A stretch of 8,340 bases of DNA from Paracoccaceae bacterium (GCA_002746395.1 NVXA01000017.1:13664-22003); one strand, 5' to 3'. Positions 1 to 5,773 are shown, counted from the first letter of the stretch. Made by a program: numbers and translations. The notes: generated by a model not told the origin, from the letters alone.

Positions 1-335
1 TCAGCGCGTTGTTGTTCCTGCGGGCTGGATTTTGGCATCGGCATACCAACCTCCCGCGCCAGTATTTCGACGGCTTCCATAAAGCTGACATTTTCGGTTT
101 CTTGCACAAAACCAATCGCGCTACCTTTGGCGTGGCAGCCAAAACAGTAATAGAATCCCTTGCGGTCATCGACATGGAAACTGGCAGTCTTTTCCTGATG
201 AAACGGGCAGGGTGCCCACATATCGCCCTTGCCGGGGTTGGATTTCTTGTTATCCCACATGACTTTACGCCCGACCACTTGGGCTATGGACGTGCGTTCA
301 TGCAAATCATCAAGGAATCCGTCTGGGAGTCTCAT
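1..335 (-). CDS. dnaG: DNA primase DnaG, N-terminal part (runs off the window)
   Basis: Primase makes the RNA primers for leading- and lagging-strand synthesis at the replication fork. Only the first 111 codons lie in the window; the gene continues beyond base 1. The visible part is the CHC2 zinc-binding domain. CPFH at about residues 43-46 and CFGCH at about residues 64-68 supply the Cys/His ligands, in the usual order near the N-terminus. The segment from SIAQVVGRKV to REVGMP is typical of bacterial DnaG. The start codon (333-335) overlaps the stop of the upstream DUF6476-like gene as ATGA. No Shine-Dalgarno sequence is visible just before it, so translation is probably coupled to the upstream gene. 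In alphaproteobacteria dnaG is often followed by rpoD, which would lie outside the window. The identification is secure; the rest of the protein cannot be judged. Confidence 0.95.
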   Translation of the reverse strand, partial: MRLPDGFLDDLHERTSIAQVVGRKVMWDNKKSNPGKGDMWAPCPFHQEKTASFHVDDRKGFYYCFGCHAKGSAIGFVQETENVSFMEAVEILAREVGMPMPKSSPQEQQRA

Positions 336-658
336 GGTGCTATGTTTACTATCTGTCTAGGGGTCCCGTCGAGGTTCAGGATGTGGATACGTTCAACCCC
401 GCTTTCGTCTGTGGTGACCACGCCGATCCAGCTAGTGCCTTGGGTGATGGCTTGGGCCGTTTCGCCCGCTGGCAGGCTGATTTCGGCGGGTAAAGTCAGA
501 CGAGCCGTAACTGGCCCCATGAACTTGATGACAAACAGCGCAACAATGGTTAGGAGACCCAATATCATTGTCGCGGTCAGCACCGTCACCAATCGGCGCA
601 AGAAGCGCAGGTTGGCGGGTTCTGGTATTTCGTTGTTCATAGGAGTTGGTTCGCTCAT
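332..658 (-). CDS. Small single-pass membrane protein, DUF6476-like
   Basis: This encodes 108 residues of unknown function. A short polar N-terminus (residues 1-22) with RFLRR at 18-22 is followed by one hydrophobic helix (about 23-46). The remaining 60 or so residues (about 49-108) are likely periplasmic and beta-rich, ending in a segment with WIGVVTTDESGVERIHILN. I recognise the pattern as the DUF6476 family of Rhodobacterales, by memory only. Start choice: ATG at 656-658 has AAGGG (minus strand, 665-669) 6 bases upstream, while the internal ATG at residue 7 has no such site. The gene overlaps dnaG by 4 bases (ATGA), and its start overlaps the divergent rluD start in CATG. Its promoter must therefore lie inside rluD. 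The hydrophobic segment and operon position support a real gene despite its small size. Confidence 0.82.
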   Translation of the reverse strand: MSEPTPMNNEIPEPANLRFLRRLVTVLTATMILGLLTIVALFVIKFMGPVTARLTLPAEISLPAGETAQAITQGTSWIGVVTTDESGVERIHILNLDGTPRQIVNIAP

Positions 659-1703
659 GGCAGACCCTTTTGAAAATCCGTTGCGGCTGGAGCTGGGGCT
701 GACCCCCGCTAAGCGCCTTGATAAAGCGTTGGCGGCAGTTGTGCCAGAGGGCGTTACGCTTTCGCGCTCCCGTTTGCAAAATTTAATTCTGGAAGGGGCG
801 GTGCGGCTGGAAGGCGGCACGGTTGTCCGCGAGCCAAAGTCCAAGGTATCCGGCGGGCAGGTCTGGCTGGTGGAAATTCCAGAGGCTACAGATATCGAAG
901 CGATGCCAGAGGATATTCCGCTGGATGTGATGTTCGAGGATGAACACCTGATCGTGGTTAACAAACCATCGGGGATGGTTGTGCATCCGGCACCGGGGTC
1001 GGAAACCGGCACGCTGGTTAACGCTTTGTTACATCATTGCGGCGATAGTCTTTCGGGGATTGGCGGCGCGAAACGTCCGGGTATTGTGCATCGGATTGAT
1101 AAGGACACATCGGGCCTGTTGGTCGTGGCAAAAACGGATGAGGCGCATCAAGGCTTGGCCGCGATGTTTGCCGCGCATGATATGGATAGGCACTATATGG
1201 CACTGGTCTGGGGCGCACCTTCGGGGGCGGATCCGCGCTTGGCTGGCGTTAAAGGCGTGACGTTTGAAGCGGGCGGCGTGATCCGCATTTCGGGCAATAT
1301 TGCGCGGCACAAACACGACCGCAAACGTATGACGGTTGTGGTGGATGCAGGGCGGCACGCCATAACACGAACGCGCGTGGTGGAAGCGTTCGGGCCTCTG
1401 GAAAAACCTGTGGCATCGCTAACCGATTGCTGGCTAGAGACAGGGCGCACGCATCAAATACGCGTGCATATGACATACGCTGGCCACGCGCTGGTTGGCG
1501 ATCCGGTTTATGGTTCGCGCCGTGCAATTCCGAAGGCAGCGATATCTGGTGAGGCCGCCGACGCGTTACGCGGATTTAGACGCCAAGCCCTGCACGCGGC
1601 GACCTTGGGTTTTGTACATCCGGTAACGGGCGAGAAGCTGGAATTCAAAGCACCATTGCCGGATGATTTCGAAAGTATCATGAAAGAATTGAGAAAAGGT
1701 TAA
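657..1703 (+). CDS. rluD: RluD-type 23S rRNA pseudouridine synthase
   Basis: The 348-residue protein belongs to the RluA family. RluD isomerises uridines of 23S rRNA helix 69 to pseudouridine late in large-subunit assembly. An S4 RNA-binding domain (about residues 17-75) precedes the catalytic domain (about 90-335). The catalytic motif HRIDKDTSGLLVVAK has the nucleophilic aspartate at 148, and RTHQIRVHM is at 264-272. The ARHKHDRKRM segment near 216-225 resembles RluD more than RluC, so RluD is the better call, but site specificity is inferred. The reading frame is open back to base 9, but I chose ATG 657 because the S4 domain begins soon after it, AGGAG (641-645) lies 11 bases upstream, and everything before it is antisense to dnaG and the DUF6476-like gene. 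It overlaps the divergent start by two bases. rpoH follows 70 bases downstream in the same direction. Confidence 0.92.
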   Translation: MADPFENPLRLELGLTPAKRLDKALAAVVPEGVTLSRSRLQNLILEGAVRLEGGTVVREPKSKVSGGQVWLVEIPEATDIEAMPEDIPLDVMFEDEHLIVVNKPSGMVVHPAPGSETGTLVNALLHHCGDSLSGIGGAKRPGIVHRIDKDTSGLLVVAKTDEAHQGLAAMFAAHDMDRHYMALVWGAPSGADPRLAGVKGVTFEAGGVIRISGNIARHKHDRKRMTVVVDAGRHAITRTRVVEAFGPLEKPVASLTDCWLETGRTHQIRVHMTYAGHALVGDPVYGSRRAIPKAAISGEAADALRGFRRQALHAATLGFVHPVTGEKLEFKAPLPDDFESIMKELRKG

Positions 1704-1705
1704 CT

Positions 1706-1732
1706 CTTGAAAAAATCAATGTTAACCCTACA
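1706..1732 (+). promoter_or_regulatory. Candidate sigma-32 (RpoH-type) promoter before rpoH
   Basis: CTTGAAA at 1706-1712 matches the sigma-32 -35 consensus exactly. After 13 bases, CCCTACA (1726-1732) partly matches the CCCCATNT-type -10. A weaker sigma-70 reading uses TTGAAA (1707-1712), a 16-base gap and TACATA (1729-1734). The site sits in the only gap between rluD and rpoH, with a start point expected near 1740. Caulobacter rpoH is known to be autoregulated from a sigma-32 promoter, which makes this plausible. It remains a consensus match only. Confidence 0.45.
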
Positions 1733-1773
1733 TACATACCCAACGTGCGTTAAACAGCACTGGAGGAGGAAAC

Positions 1774-2673
1774 ATGAGCAATTACACTAAATTACCGGCA
1801 CCGTCGCCTGAGCAGGGGCTCTCGAATTATATGCGGGAAATCCGTAAGTTTCCGATGTTGGAGCCGGAGCAGGAATACATGTTGGCGAAGGCCTGGGTGG
1901 ACCATGAGGATAGCGATGCGGCACACCAGTTGGTGACCTCGCATCTTCGTTTGGCGGCTAAAATCGCGATGGGTTATCGCGGGTATGGATTGCCGACTGC
2001 CGAGGTGGTTTCGGAGGCAAACGTGGGCCTTATGCAGGCCGTGAAACGCTTCGATCCGGAGAAGGGTTTCCGCCTTGCGACCTATGCTATGTGGTGGATT
2101 CGCGCCAGCATTCAGGAATATGTTTTGCGGTCTTGGTCGTTGGTCAAGATGGGCACGACGTCTGCGCAAAAGAAGCTGTTTTTCAACCTGCGCAAGGCGA
2201 AAAACAAGATCGGTGCGTTGGAGGAAGGCGACTTACGCCCTGAAAACGTTAAGATAATCGCGTCGCAACTGAACGTGACGGAAAAAGAAGTGATCTCCAT
2301 GAACCGCCGCATGGGTGGCGGGGATGCGAGCCTGAACGCACAGGTCAAAACGGACGGCGAGGGCGCTGCGGAGTGGCAGGACTGGCTAGAAGATGAAGAC
2401 GCGGATCAGGCGGCGGATTACGCTGAAAAGGACGAGCTGGAACAGCGCCGTGAACTGTTGGTTGCGGCCATGGCGGAGCTGAATGAACGCGAGCAACATA
2501 TCCTGACGGAGCGCCGTTTATCGGAGGAACCGAAGACGCTGGAACAGCTGAGCAAGGTCTATGACGTCAGCCGCGAACGCATCCGGCAAATCGAGGTGCG
2601 GGCGTTCGAAAAGTTGCAAAAAAAGATGCGCGAACTGGCGGCGGAAAAGGGTATGGTTCAGTCCATTAACTAA
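1774..2673 (+). CDS. rpoH: RNA polymerase heat-shock sigma factor RpoH (sigma-32)
   Basis: The 299-residue protein directs RNA polymerase to heat-shock and related stress promoters. Sigma region 2 spans about residues 52-122, including the core-binding and -10 melting helices (EANVGLMQAVKRFDP, then RLATYAMWWIRASIQEY). The RpoH box, QKKLFFNLR, is at 132-140; it separates RpoH from other sigma-70 family members and is involved in turnover and core binding. Region 4 (about 228-285) contains the -35 helix-turn-helix TLEQLSKVYDVSRERIRQIE. Full length for the family. A strong ribosome site, GGAGGAGGA (1762-1770), lies 3 bases before the ATG and is not buried in an evident long hairpin. Control probably includes autoregulation from the candidate promoter at 1706-1732 and chaperone- and protease-mediated turnover as in the family. 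Many alphaproteobacteria carry two rpoH paralogs; which one this is cannot be told here. Confidence 0.97.
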   Translation: MSNYTKLPAPSPEQGLSNYMREIRKFPMLEPEQEYMLAKAWVDHEDSDAAHQLVTSHLRLAAKIAMGYRGYGLPTAEVVSEANVGLMQAVKRFDPEKGFRLATYAMWWIRASIQEYVLRSWSLVKMGTTSAQKKLFFNLRKAKNKIGALEEGDLRPENVKIIASQLNVTEKEVISMNRRMGGGDASLNAQVKTDGEGAAEWQDWLEDEDADQAADYAEKDELEQRRELLVAAMAELNEREQHILTERRLSEEPKTLEQLSKVYDVSRERIRQIEVRAFEKLQKKMRELAAEKGMVQSIN

Positions 2674-2694
2674 TTCGTTTTCGGGCAGAAACCC

Positions 2695-2739
2695 GCGTAC
2701 ACAATGCGTACACAACCCGTACACAACACGTATGCACAA
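2695..2739 (+). repeat. Four tandem repeats phased at 11 bp
   Basis: GCGTACACAA begins at 2695 and again at 2706, CCGTACACAA begins at 2717, and a degenerate CGTATGCACAA occupies 2729-2739. The GTAC or GTAT cores start at 2697, 2708, 2719 and 2730, exactly 11 bases apart, about one helical turn. The array lies between rpoH and the BrnA-like gene, where an operator for a ribbon-helix-helix protein would be expected. It could equally be a recent tandem duplication with no role. What is seen is the repeat; a regulatory role is inference. Confidence 0.8.
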
Positions 2740-2751
2740 TTTTGGCATACG
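2729..2751. repeat. 7-bp inverted repeat, CGTATGC-N9-GCATACG
   Basis: CGTATGC (2729-2735) and GCATACG (2745-2751) are perfect inverted copies separated by 9 bases. The left arm is the fourth unit of the 11-bp repeat array. As RNA it would form a short stem with no T-tract after it, so it is a poor terminator; as DNA it could be a dyad operator. No function is shown. Confidence 0.5.
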
Positions 2752-2774
2752 AAAAATTAACCTTTGAAGCGCAT

Positions 2775-2808
2775 AATGGCCTTTTGAATTTTCAGGAGGC
2801 CATTTTTT
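2775..2808 (+). terminator. Hairpin plus T-tract after rpoH, overlapping the next gene's ribosome site
   Basis: AATGGCCT (2775-2782) pairs perfectly with AGGCCATT (2797-2804) across a 14-base loop, and six T residues run from 2803 to 2808. This has the form of a weak intrinsic terminator for rpoH. The 3' arm contains half of AGGAGG (2794-2799), the ribosome site of the BrnA-like gene, and the T-tract runs into its TTG start (2807-2809). It may instead act on translation by hiding that ribosome site. Both are inferences from the base pairing. Confidence 0.5.
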
Positions 2809-3166
2809 GATTCTAGAAGATATTGACCGCAGACCAACCAAAGCCGAGCGCGTGGCGGAGGCCGAGTTGGAGGAGAGCCTGCGCCGCGTGCGCATGCACC
2901 GCATCGAAACCGATGTGATCACCCAAAAGCTTTATATCGACCAATTCCCAAGGGGCTGGCACTCAATGGAGGATAAATACCCTGATCGCCCGAAACGCAC
3001 CCGCATCACGGCCCGATTTGACGAGGATGTGGTGAAGTTCTTTAAACGCAGCGGCGCGGGCTATCAGGCGAAAATGAACGAGGTGTTGCGGATGTACATG
3101 TTCGCACGCGTGGCGAAATATGTGGAGGCGAGTGGAGATCGGGATCGGCATAATGAATTGTTTTGA
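2807..3166 (+). CDS. BrnA-antitoxin-like protein, no toxin partner beside it
   Basis: The 119-residue protein has a charged, probably helical N-terminal half (residues 10-40). A BrnA-like ribbon-helix-helix region follows at about 55-100: TRITARFDEDVVKFFKRSG, then GYQAKMNEVLRMYM. In BrnTA systems BrnA neutralises the BrnT ribonuclease and represses its own operon. Here no BrnT-like gene lies upstream: only 133 bases separate it from rpoH, and REP-like repeats follow. It is therefore either a solitary regulator or an antitoxin that lost its toxin. The TTG start is supported by AGGAGG (2794-2799), 7 bases away; no ATG in frame precedes it. The ribosome site is partly inside a hairpin arm (2797-2804), so initiation may be weak or conditional. 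The phased repeats at 2695-2739 could be its operator. The domain call is good by pattern; the role is unproven. Confidence 0.72.
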   Translation: MILEDIDRRPTKAERVAEAELEESLRRVRMHRIETDVITQKLYIDQFPRGWHSMEDKYPDRPKRTRITARFDEDVVKFFKRSGAGYQAKMNEVLRMYMFARVAKYVEASGDRDRHNELF

Positions 3167-3179
3167 TTTACGGCGGTGG

Positions 3180-3269
3180 ATGGTGCGCGGGAACCGCACA
3201 CCCTACGGCTCAACAACCCCTAACGTATGAAAATGGCGAAAGGTAGGGTGTGCGGTCCCCGCGCACCAT
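3180..3269. repeat. REP-like pair: 27-base inverted repeat with a 36-base spacer
   Basis: Left arm 3180-3206 and right arm 3243-3269 are reverse complements with one mismatch (A3192 opposite C3257). Each arm carries a shorter internal palindrome of the kind GGTGCG...CGCACACC, followed by CCCTAC at its inner end. Two such units head to head resemble a bacterial interspersed mosaic element. It lies between the convergent ends of the BrnA-like and HEPN-like genes, so a transcript from either strand could fold it into a long stem. No RAYT transposase is in the window. With the unit at 3323-3349 it leaves no room for a gene between 3167 and 3350; the rest of that stretch (3270-3322) shows nothing I recognise. 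Confidence 0.85.
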
Positions 3270-3322
3270 TCGAAGGTTGGCCGAGGGTGGCGAGGCAGAA
3301 GAGTTGAGGATGGCGACGGTTT

Positions 3323-3349
3323 GGTGCGTAGAGACCCACGCACCCTACG
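3323..3349 (+). repeat. Third REP-like palindromic unit
   Basis: GGTGCGT (3323-3329) pairs with ACGCACC (3338-3344) over an 8-base loop, followed by CTACG. The GGTGCG...GCACCCTACG layout matches the left unit of the pair at 3180-3269, in the same orientation. It ends one base before the stop codon of the minus-strand HEPN-like gene (TAA at 3351-3353). It could protect that message's 3' end or help end transcription, though no T-tract follows on the minus strand. Confidence 0.72.
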
Positions 3350-3350
3350 T

Positions 3351-4037
3351 TTATTGTGTGCGTGTCCTAAATTCTGGTAACAATTCAACTCCGAAGTTTT
3401 CCAGCATTTTTTCTGAGTACTGTGTCTCTTTACGTAGACTTTGTAACCAGTCGATTTCAGTTGAGTTATAGACTGCAGAAAAAAGAAACTTCTGCGCAGC
3501 CATCGTACACACAAAGAGACGGTCCAAATCACCATGTATTGGCTCCGAGAAGTGATGTCCTTTAATTTCTTTTCTGGATTTTTGCAGCTTGTGGCCCCAG
3601 CTTTTGTTTCGAAGATTTCTTTGAGCGTCAAATTTAACAGAATTGGTTATGCGAACGCTTAGTCGAACAAGCTTTGAGAGATGTTGATTCTCCTCTCCGA
3701 TTTTCAATACTCCATCTACGTAGCACCATGTGTTTGAGAAATTTTCGACGTCGGAAAGCAATGTTACGGCAGATGGGTAACTATAGGTCATTTTTGGAGA
3801 ACCTTCAGGAATTTCCCACAAGCTTAAAAGTTGTAGACCCAACGTATTCGAAATAGTTTCTCGTAGATTGGTAAGCGCTCGGAGGCCTTCATCATTTTGA
3901 AGTTCGGTAACTGCTTCGTTTCGGACTAACAAACCATAGTTTGCGTAAAGTTGGGATACTTTTTGAAAGTGATGTGTCACCGTAGCGATATAGGCAAACA
4001 GTCGAGAAAACTCCTCAATTGGAATATTTCCCGACAT
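3351..4037 (-). CDS. HEPN-domain-like protein, possibly AbiU2 family
   Basis: The 228-residue, mostly helical protein has no signal peptide or membrane segment. Near the middle, R143-N144 and H149 (RNKSWGH) form the R-x5-H motif of HEPN ribonucleases, with the usual polar residue after the arginine. The upstream stretch (about residues 63-98, LGLQLLSLWEI then a Tyr-rich, Ser/Pro-containing segment and VTLL) resembles the layout of AbiU2-like HEPN proteins, which are linked to abortive infection. This is pattern memory, not an alignment. The start ATG (4035-4037) is 6 bases after the ettA stop, and GAGGT (minus strand, 4046-4050) lies 8 bases upstream, formed from the last codons and stop of ettA, so coupling is likely. 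The gene is visibly AT-richer than its neighbours: sampled 60-base rows at 3361 and 3481 are 38% and 43% GC, against 70% for one in ettA at 4321. That suggests acquisition. It could also be an unrelated helical orphan. Confidence 0.6.
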   Translation of the reverse strand: MSGNIPIEEFSRLFAYIATVTHHFQKVSQLYANYGLLVRNEAVTELQNDEGLRALTNLRETISNTLGLQLLSLWEIPEGSPKMTYSYPSAVTLLSDVENFSNTWCYVDGVLKIGEENQHLSKLVRLSVRITNSVKFDAQRNLRNKSWGHKLQKSRKEIKGHHFSEPIHGDLDRLFVCTMAAQKFLFSAVYNSTEIDWLQSLRKETQYSEKMLENFGVELLPEFRTRTQ

Positions 4038-4043
4038 TTCCCC

Positions 4044-5711
4044 CTACCTCGTAAACTTCTTATACTTCACCCGTTTCGGATTAACCGCATCCGGACCCAA
4101 GCGCCTAATCTTATCGGCTTCGTAATCCTCGAAGTTGCCCTCGAACCACTCGACGTGGCTGTCCCCTTCGAATGCCAGCATGTGGGTACATAGGCGGTCG
4201 AGGAAGAAGCGGTCGTGCGAGATGATTACGGCGCAGCCGGCGAAATCGGTTAGGGCGTCTTCCAATGCGCGGAGGGTTTCGACGTCGAGGTCGTTGGTTG
4301 GCTCGTCGAGAAGCAGGACATTGCCGCCGGAACGCAGCAGTTTGGCGAGGTGGACGCGGTTGCGTTCGCCGCCCGACAGCATGCCGATTTTCTTCTGCTG
4401 GTCGCCGCCTTTGAAATTGAACGCGGAAACATACGCGCGGGAGTTCATTTCCGCGTCGCCCAGTTTGATGATGTCTAGTCCATCGGAGACCTCGTCCCAG
4501 ACGGTTTTGCCGTCGGAAAGCGCGTCGCGGGATTGGTCAACGTAGGACATTTGCACCGTGTCGCCGAAGGTAACGGTGCCGGCGTCGGGTTGTTCCTGGC
4601 CCGTTAACATCTTGAAAAGGGTCGATTTACCCGCGCCGTTGGGGCCGATTACGCCGACGATGCCGCCCGGTGGTAGGCTGAAGGACAGGTCGTCAACCAG
4701 AAGGTTGTCACCGAAGGCTTTGGAGATGTTTTCAACCTCGATCACCTTGGAGCCGAGGCGGGGACCGTTGGGGATGATGATCTGGGCGCGGCCCATTTTT
4801 TCGCGCTCGGATTCGTTGGCTTTCTCGTTGTAGGAATTGATACGGGCCTTGGATTTCGCTTGGCGGGCCTTGGGCGATTGGCGCATCCATTCGAGTTCGC
4901 GTTCCAGCGTTTTTTGCTTGGATTTGTCTTCGCGGGCTTCCTGCTCTAAGCGCTTGGCTTTTTGTTCCAGCCATGCGGAATAGTTGCCTTCATAGGGGAT
5001 TCCGCGGCCACGGTCGAGTTCCAGAATCCAGCTTGTGATGTCATCTAGGAAATAACGGTCGTGGGTGACGCACAGGATTGTGCCTTTGTATTCAATGAGA
5101 TGGCGTTGCAGCCAGCCAATGGTTTCGGCGTCTAGGTGGTTGGTTGGCTCGTCGAGCAACAACATGTCCGGCGCTTCTAGCAGCAGTTTGCACAGGGCGA
5201 CGCGGCGGAGTTCACCGCCGGAAAGGGTGGCGATTTCGGCGTTGTCGGGGGGGCAGCCCAATGCCTCCATCGCGACCTCGATCTGGCTGTCGAGATCCCA
5301 GAGGTTTTCGGCGTCGATGGCGTCTTGAAGGTTGGTCATTTCCTCCATCAACTCGTCGGTGTAATTGTCGGCGACTTCCATCGCGACTTCGTTAAAACGG
5401 TCGAGTTTGGCCTTTTTGTCGGCGACACCGAGCATGACGTTATCGCGCACGCTTAGGGTTTCATCGAGCTTGGGTTCTTGGGGCAGGTAGCCGATGCGGG
5501 CACCCTTGGCGGACCACGCCTCGCCGGTGAAATCCTTATCCATGCCGGCCATGATTTTCATCAAGGTTGATTTACCGGAGCCGTTGTTGCCGACCACACC
5601 GATTTTCACACCGGGGAGGAAGGAGAGGTGGATGTCCTCGAACAATTTCTTGCCGCCGGGGTAGGTCTTGGAGACCCCTTCCATATGGTAAACGTATTGA
5701 TAAGAAGCCAT
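4044..5711 (-). CDS. ettA: EttA, ABC-F energy-dependent translational throttle
   Basis: The 555-residue cytoplasmic ABC-F ATPase binds the ribosomal E site and gates the first elongation step according to ATP/ADP level. It has two nucleotide-binding domains and no membrane segments. In the first, Walker A GNNGSGKS is at 41-48, LSGGE at 163-167, and Walker B with LLLDEPTNHLD at 184-194. In the second, GPNGAGKS is at 356-363, LSGGE at 445-449, and LLLDEPTNDLD at 466-476. The insertion at about 95-140 is the EttA arm. The charged linker at about 245-310, with KARQAKSKARI, is the P-site tRNA interaction motif. The length and the EttA-type C-terminus (KRVKYKKFTR) separate it from Uup and ABC-F resistance proteins. 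Start: ATG 5711, with AGGG 8 bases upstream on the minus strand. The HEPN-like gene follows after 6 bases. All key motifs are intact. Confidence 0.96.
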   Translation of the reverse strand: MASYQYVYHMEGVSKTYPGGKKLFEDIHLSFLPGVKIGVVGNNGSGKSTLMKIMAGMDKDFTGEAWSAKGARIGYLPQEPKLDETLSVRDNVMLGVADKKAKLDRFNEVAMEVADNYTDELMEEMTNLQDAIDAENLWDLDSQIEVAMEALGCPPDNAEIATLSGGELRRVALCKLLLEAPDMLLLDEPTNHLDAETIGWLQRHLIEYKGTILCVTHDRYFLDDITSWILELDRGRGIPYEGNYSAWLEQKAKRLEQEAREDKSKQKTLERELEWMRQSPKARQAKSKARINSYNEKANESEREKMGRAQIIIPNGPRLGSKVIEVENISKAFGDNLLVDDLSFSLPPGGIVGVIGPNGAGKSTLFKMLTGQEQPDAGTVTFGDTVQMSYVDQSRDALSDGKTVWDEVSDGLDIIKLGDAEMNSRAYVSAFNFKGGDQQKKIGMLSGGERNRVHLAKLLRSGGNVLLLDEPTNDLDVETLRALEDALTDFAGCAVIISHDRFFLDRLCTHMLAFEGDSHVEWFEGNFEDYEADKIRRLGPDAVNPKRVKYKKFTR

Positions 5712-5734
5712 GGTGCCACCCTTTGTATGAAAGT

Positions 5735-5758
5735 CGTTTGGGGCGTTTTATCCAAACG
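5735..5758. repeat. 7-bp inverted repeat in the ettA/nadD gap
   Basis: CGTTTGG (5735-5741) and CCAAACG (5752-5758) are perfect inverted copies with a 10-base spacer. The spacer contains the candidate ettA -10 element (5745-5750), which is the place for a repressor operator. It may also be chance or a short RNA hairpin. No known regulator's consensus was recognised. Confidence 0.4.
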
Positions 5759-5773
5759 CGCGCGGCGGGGCAA
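5745..5773 (-). promoter_or_regulatory. Candidate sigma-70 promoter for ettA
   Basis: On the minus strand TTGCCC (5768-5773) and TAAAAC (5745-5750) are separated by 17 bases, each matching 4 of 6 consensus positions. Transcription would begin near 5738, giving a leader of under 30 bases before the ettA ATG. The optimal spacing and position support it; the boxes themselves are ordinary matches. Confidence 0.4.

Noticed and set aside
9..656. The long open stretch upstream of and in frame with rluD
   Set aside because: It is antisense to dnaG and the DUF6476-like gene, both recognisable, and shows no protein features. The S4 domain begins only after 657.
659..1012. Minus-strand reading frame extending the DUF6476-like gene upstream into rluD
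   Set aside because: The Ser/Thr/Pro-rich translation is a shadow of rluD; the real start at 656-658 has its own ribosome site.
1744..1770. RNA thermometer in the rpoH leader
   Set aside because: Only a 4-bp stem (GTGC 1745-1748 with GCAC 1757-1760) is seen, and the strong GGAGGAGGA site stays unpaired.
2682..2695. CGGG...CCCG just after rpoH as its terminator
   Set aside because: The stem is only 4 bp and is not followed by a T-tract; the hairpin at 2775-2808 is the better candidate.
2743..2777. TTGGCA (2743-2748) and CATAAT (2772-2777) as a promoter for the BrnA-like gene
   Set aside because: The -10 match is good, but the 23-base gap is too long for sigma-70 and no better -35 lies at 17 bases.
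3203..3631. Minus-strand frame overlapping the REP units and the HEPN-like gene, and a plus-strand frame at 3250-3471
   Set aside because: Both translate palindromic repeats plus antisense of the HEPN-like gene, with no ribosome site or domain.
4135..5395. Several long open frames on the plus strand opposite ettA
   Set aside because: They are Arg/Ser-rich antisense shadows of a GC-rich gene with intact ABC motifs on the minus strand.
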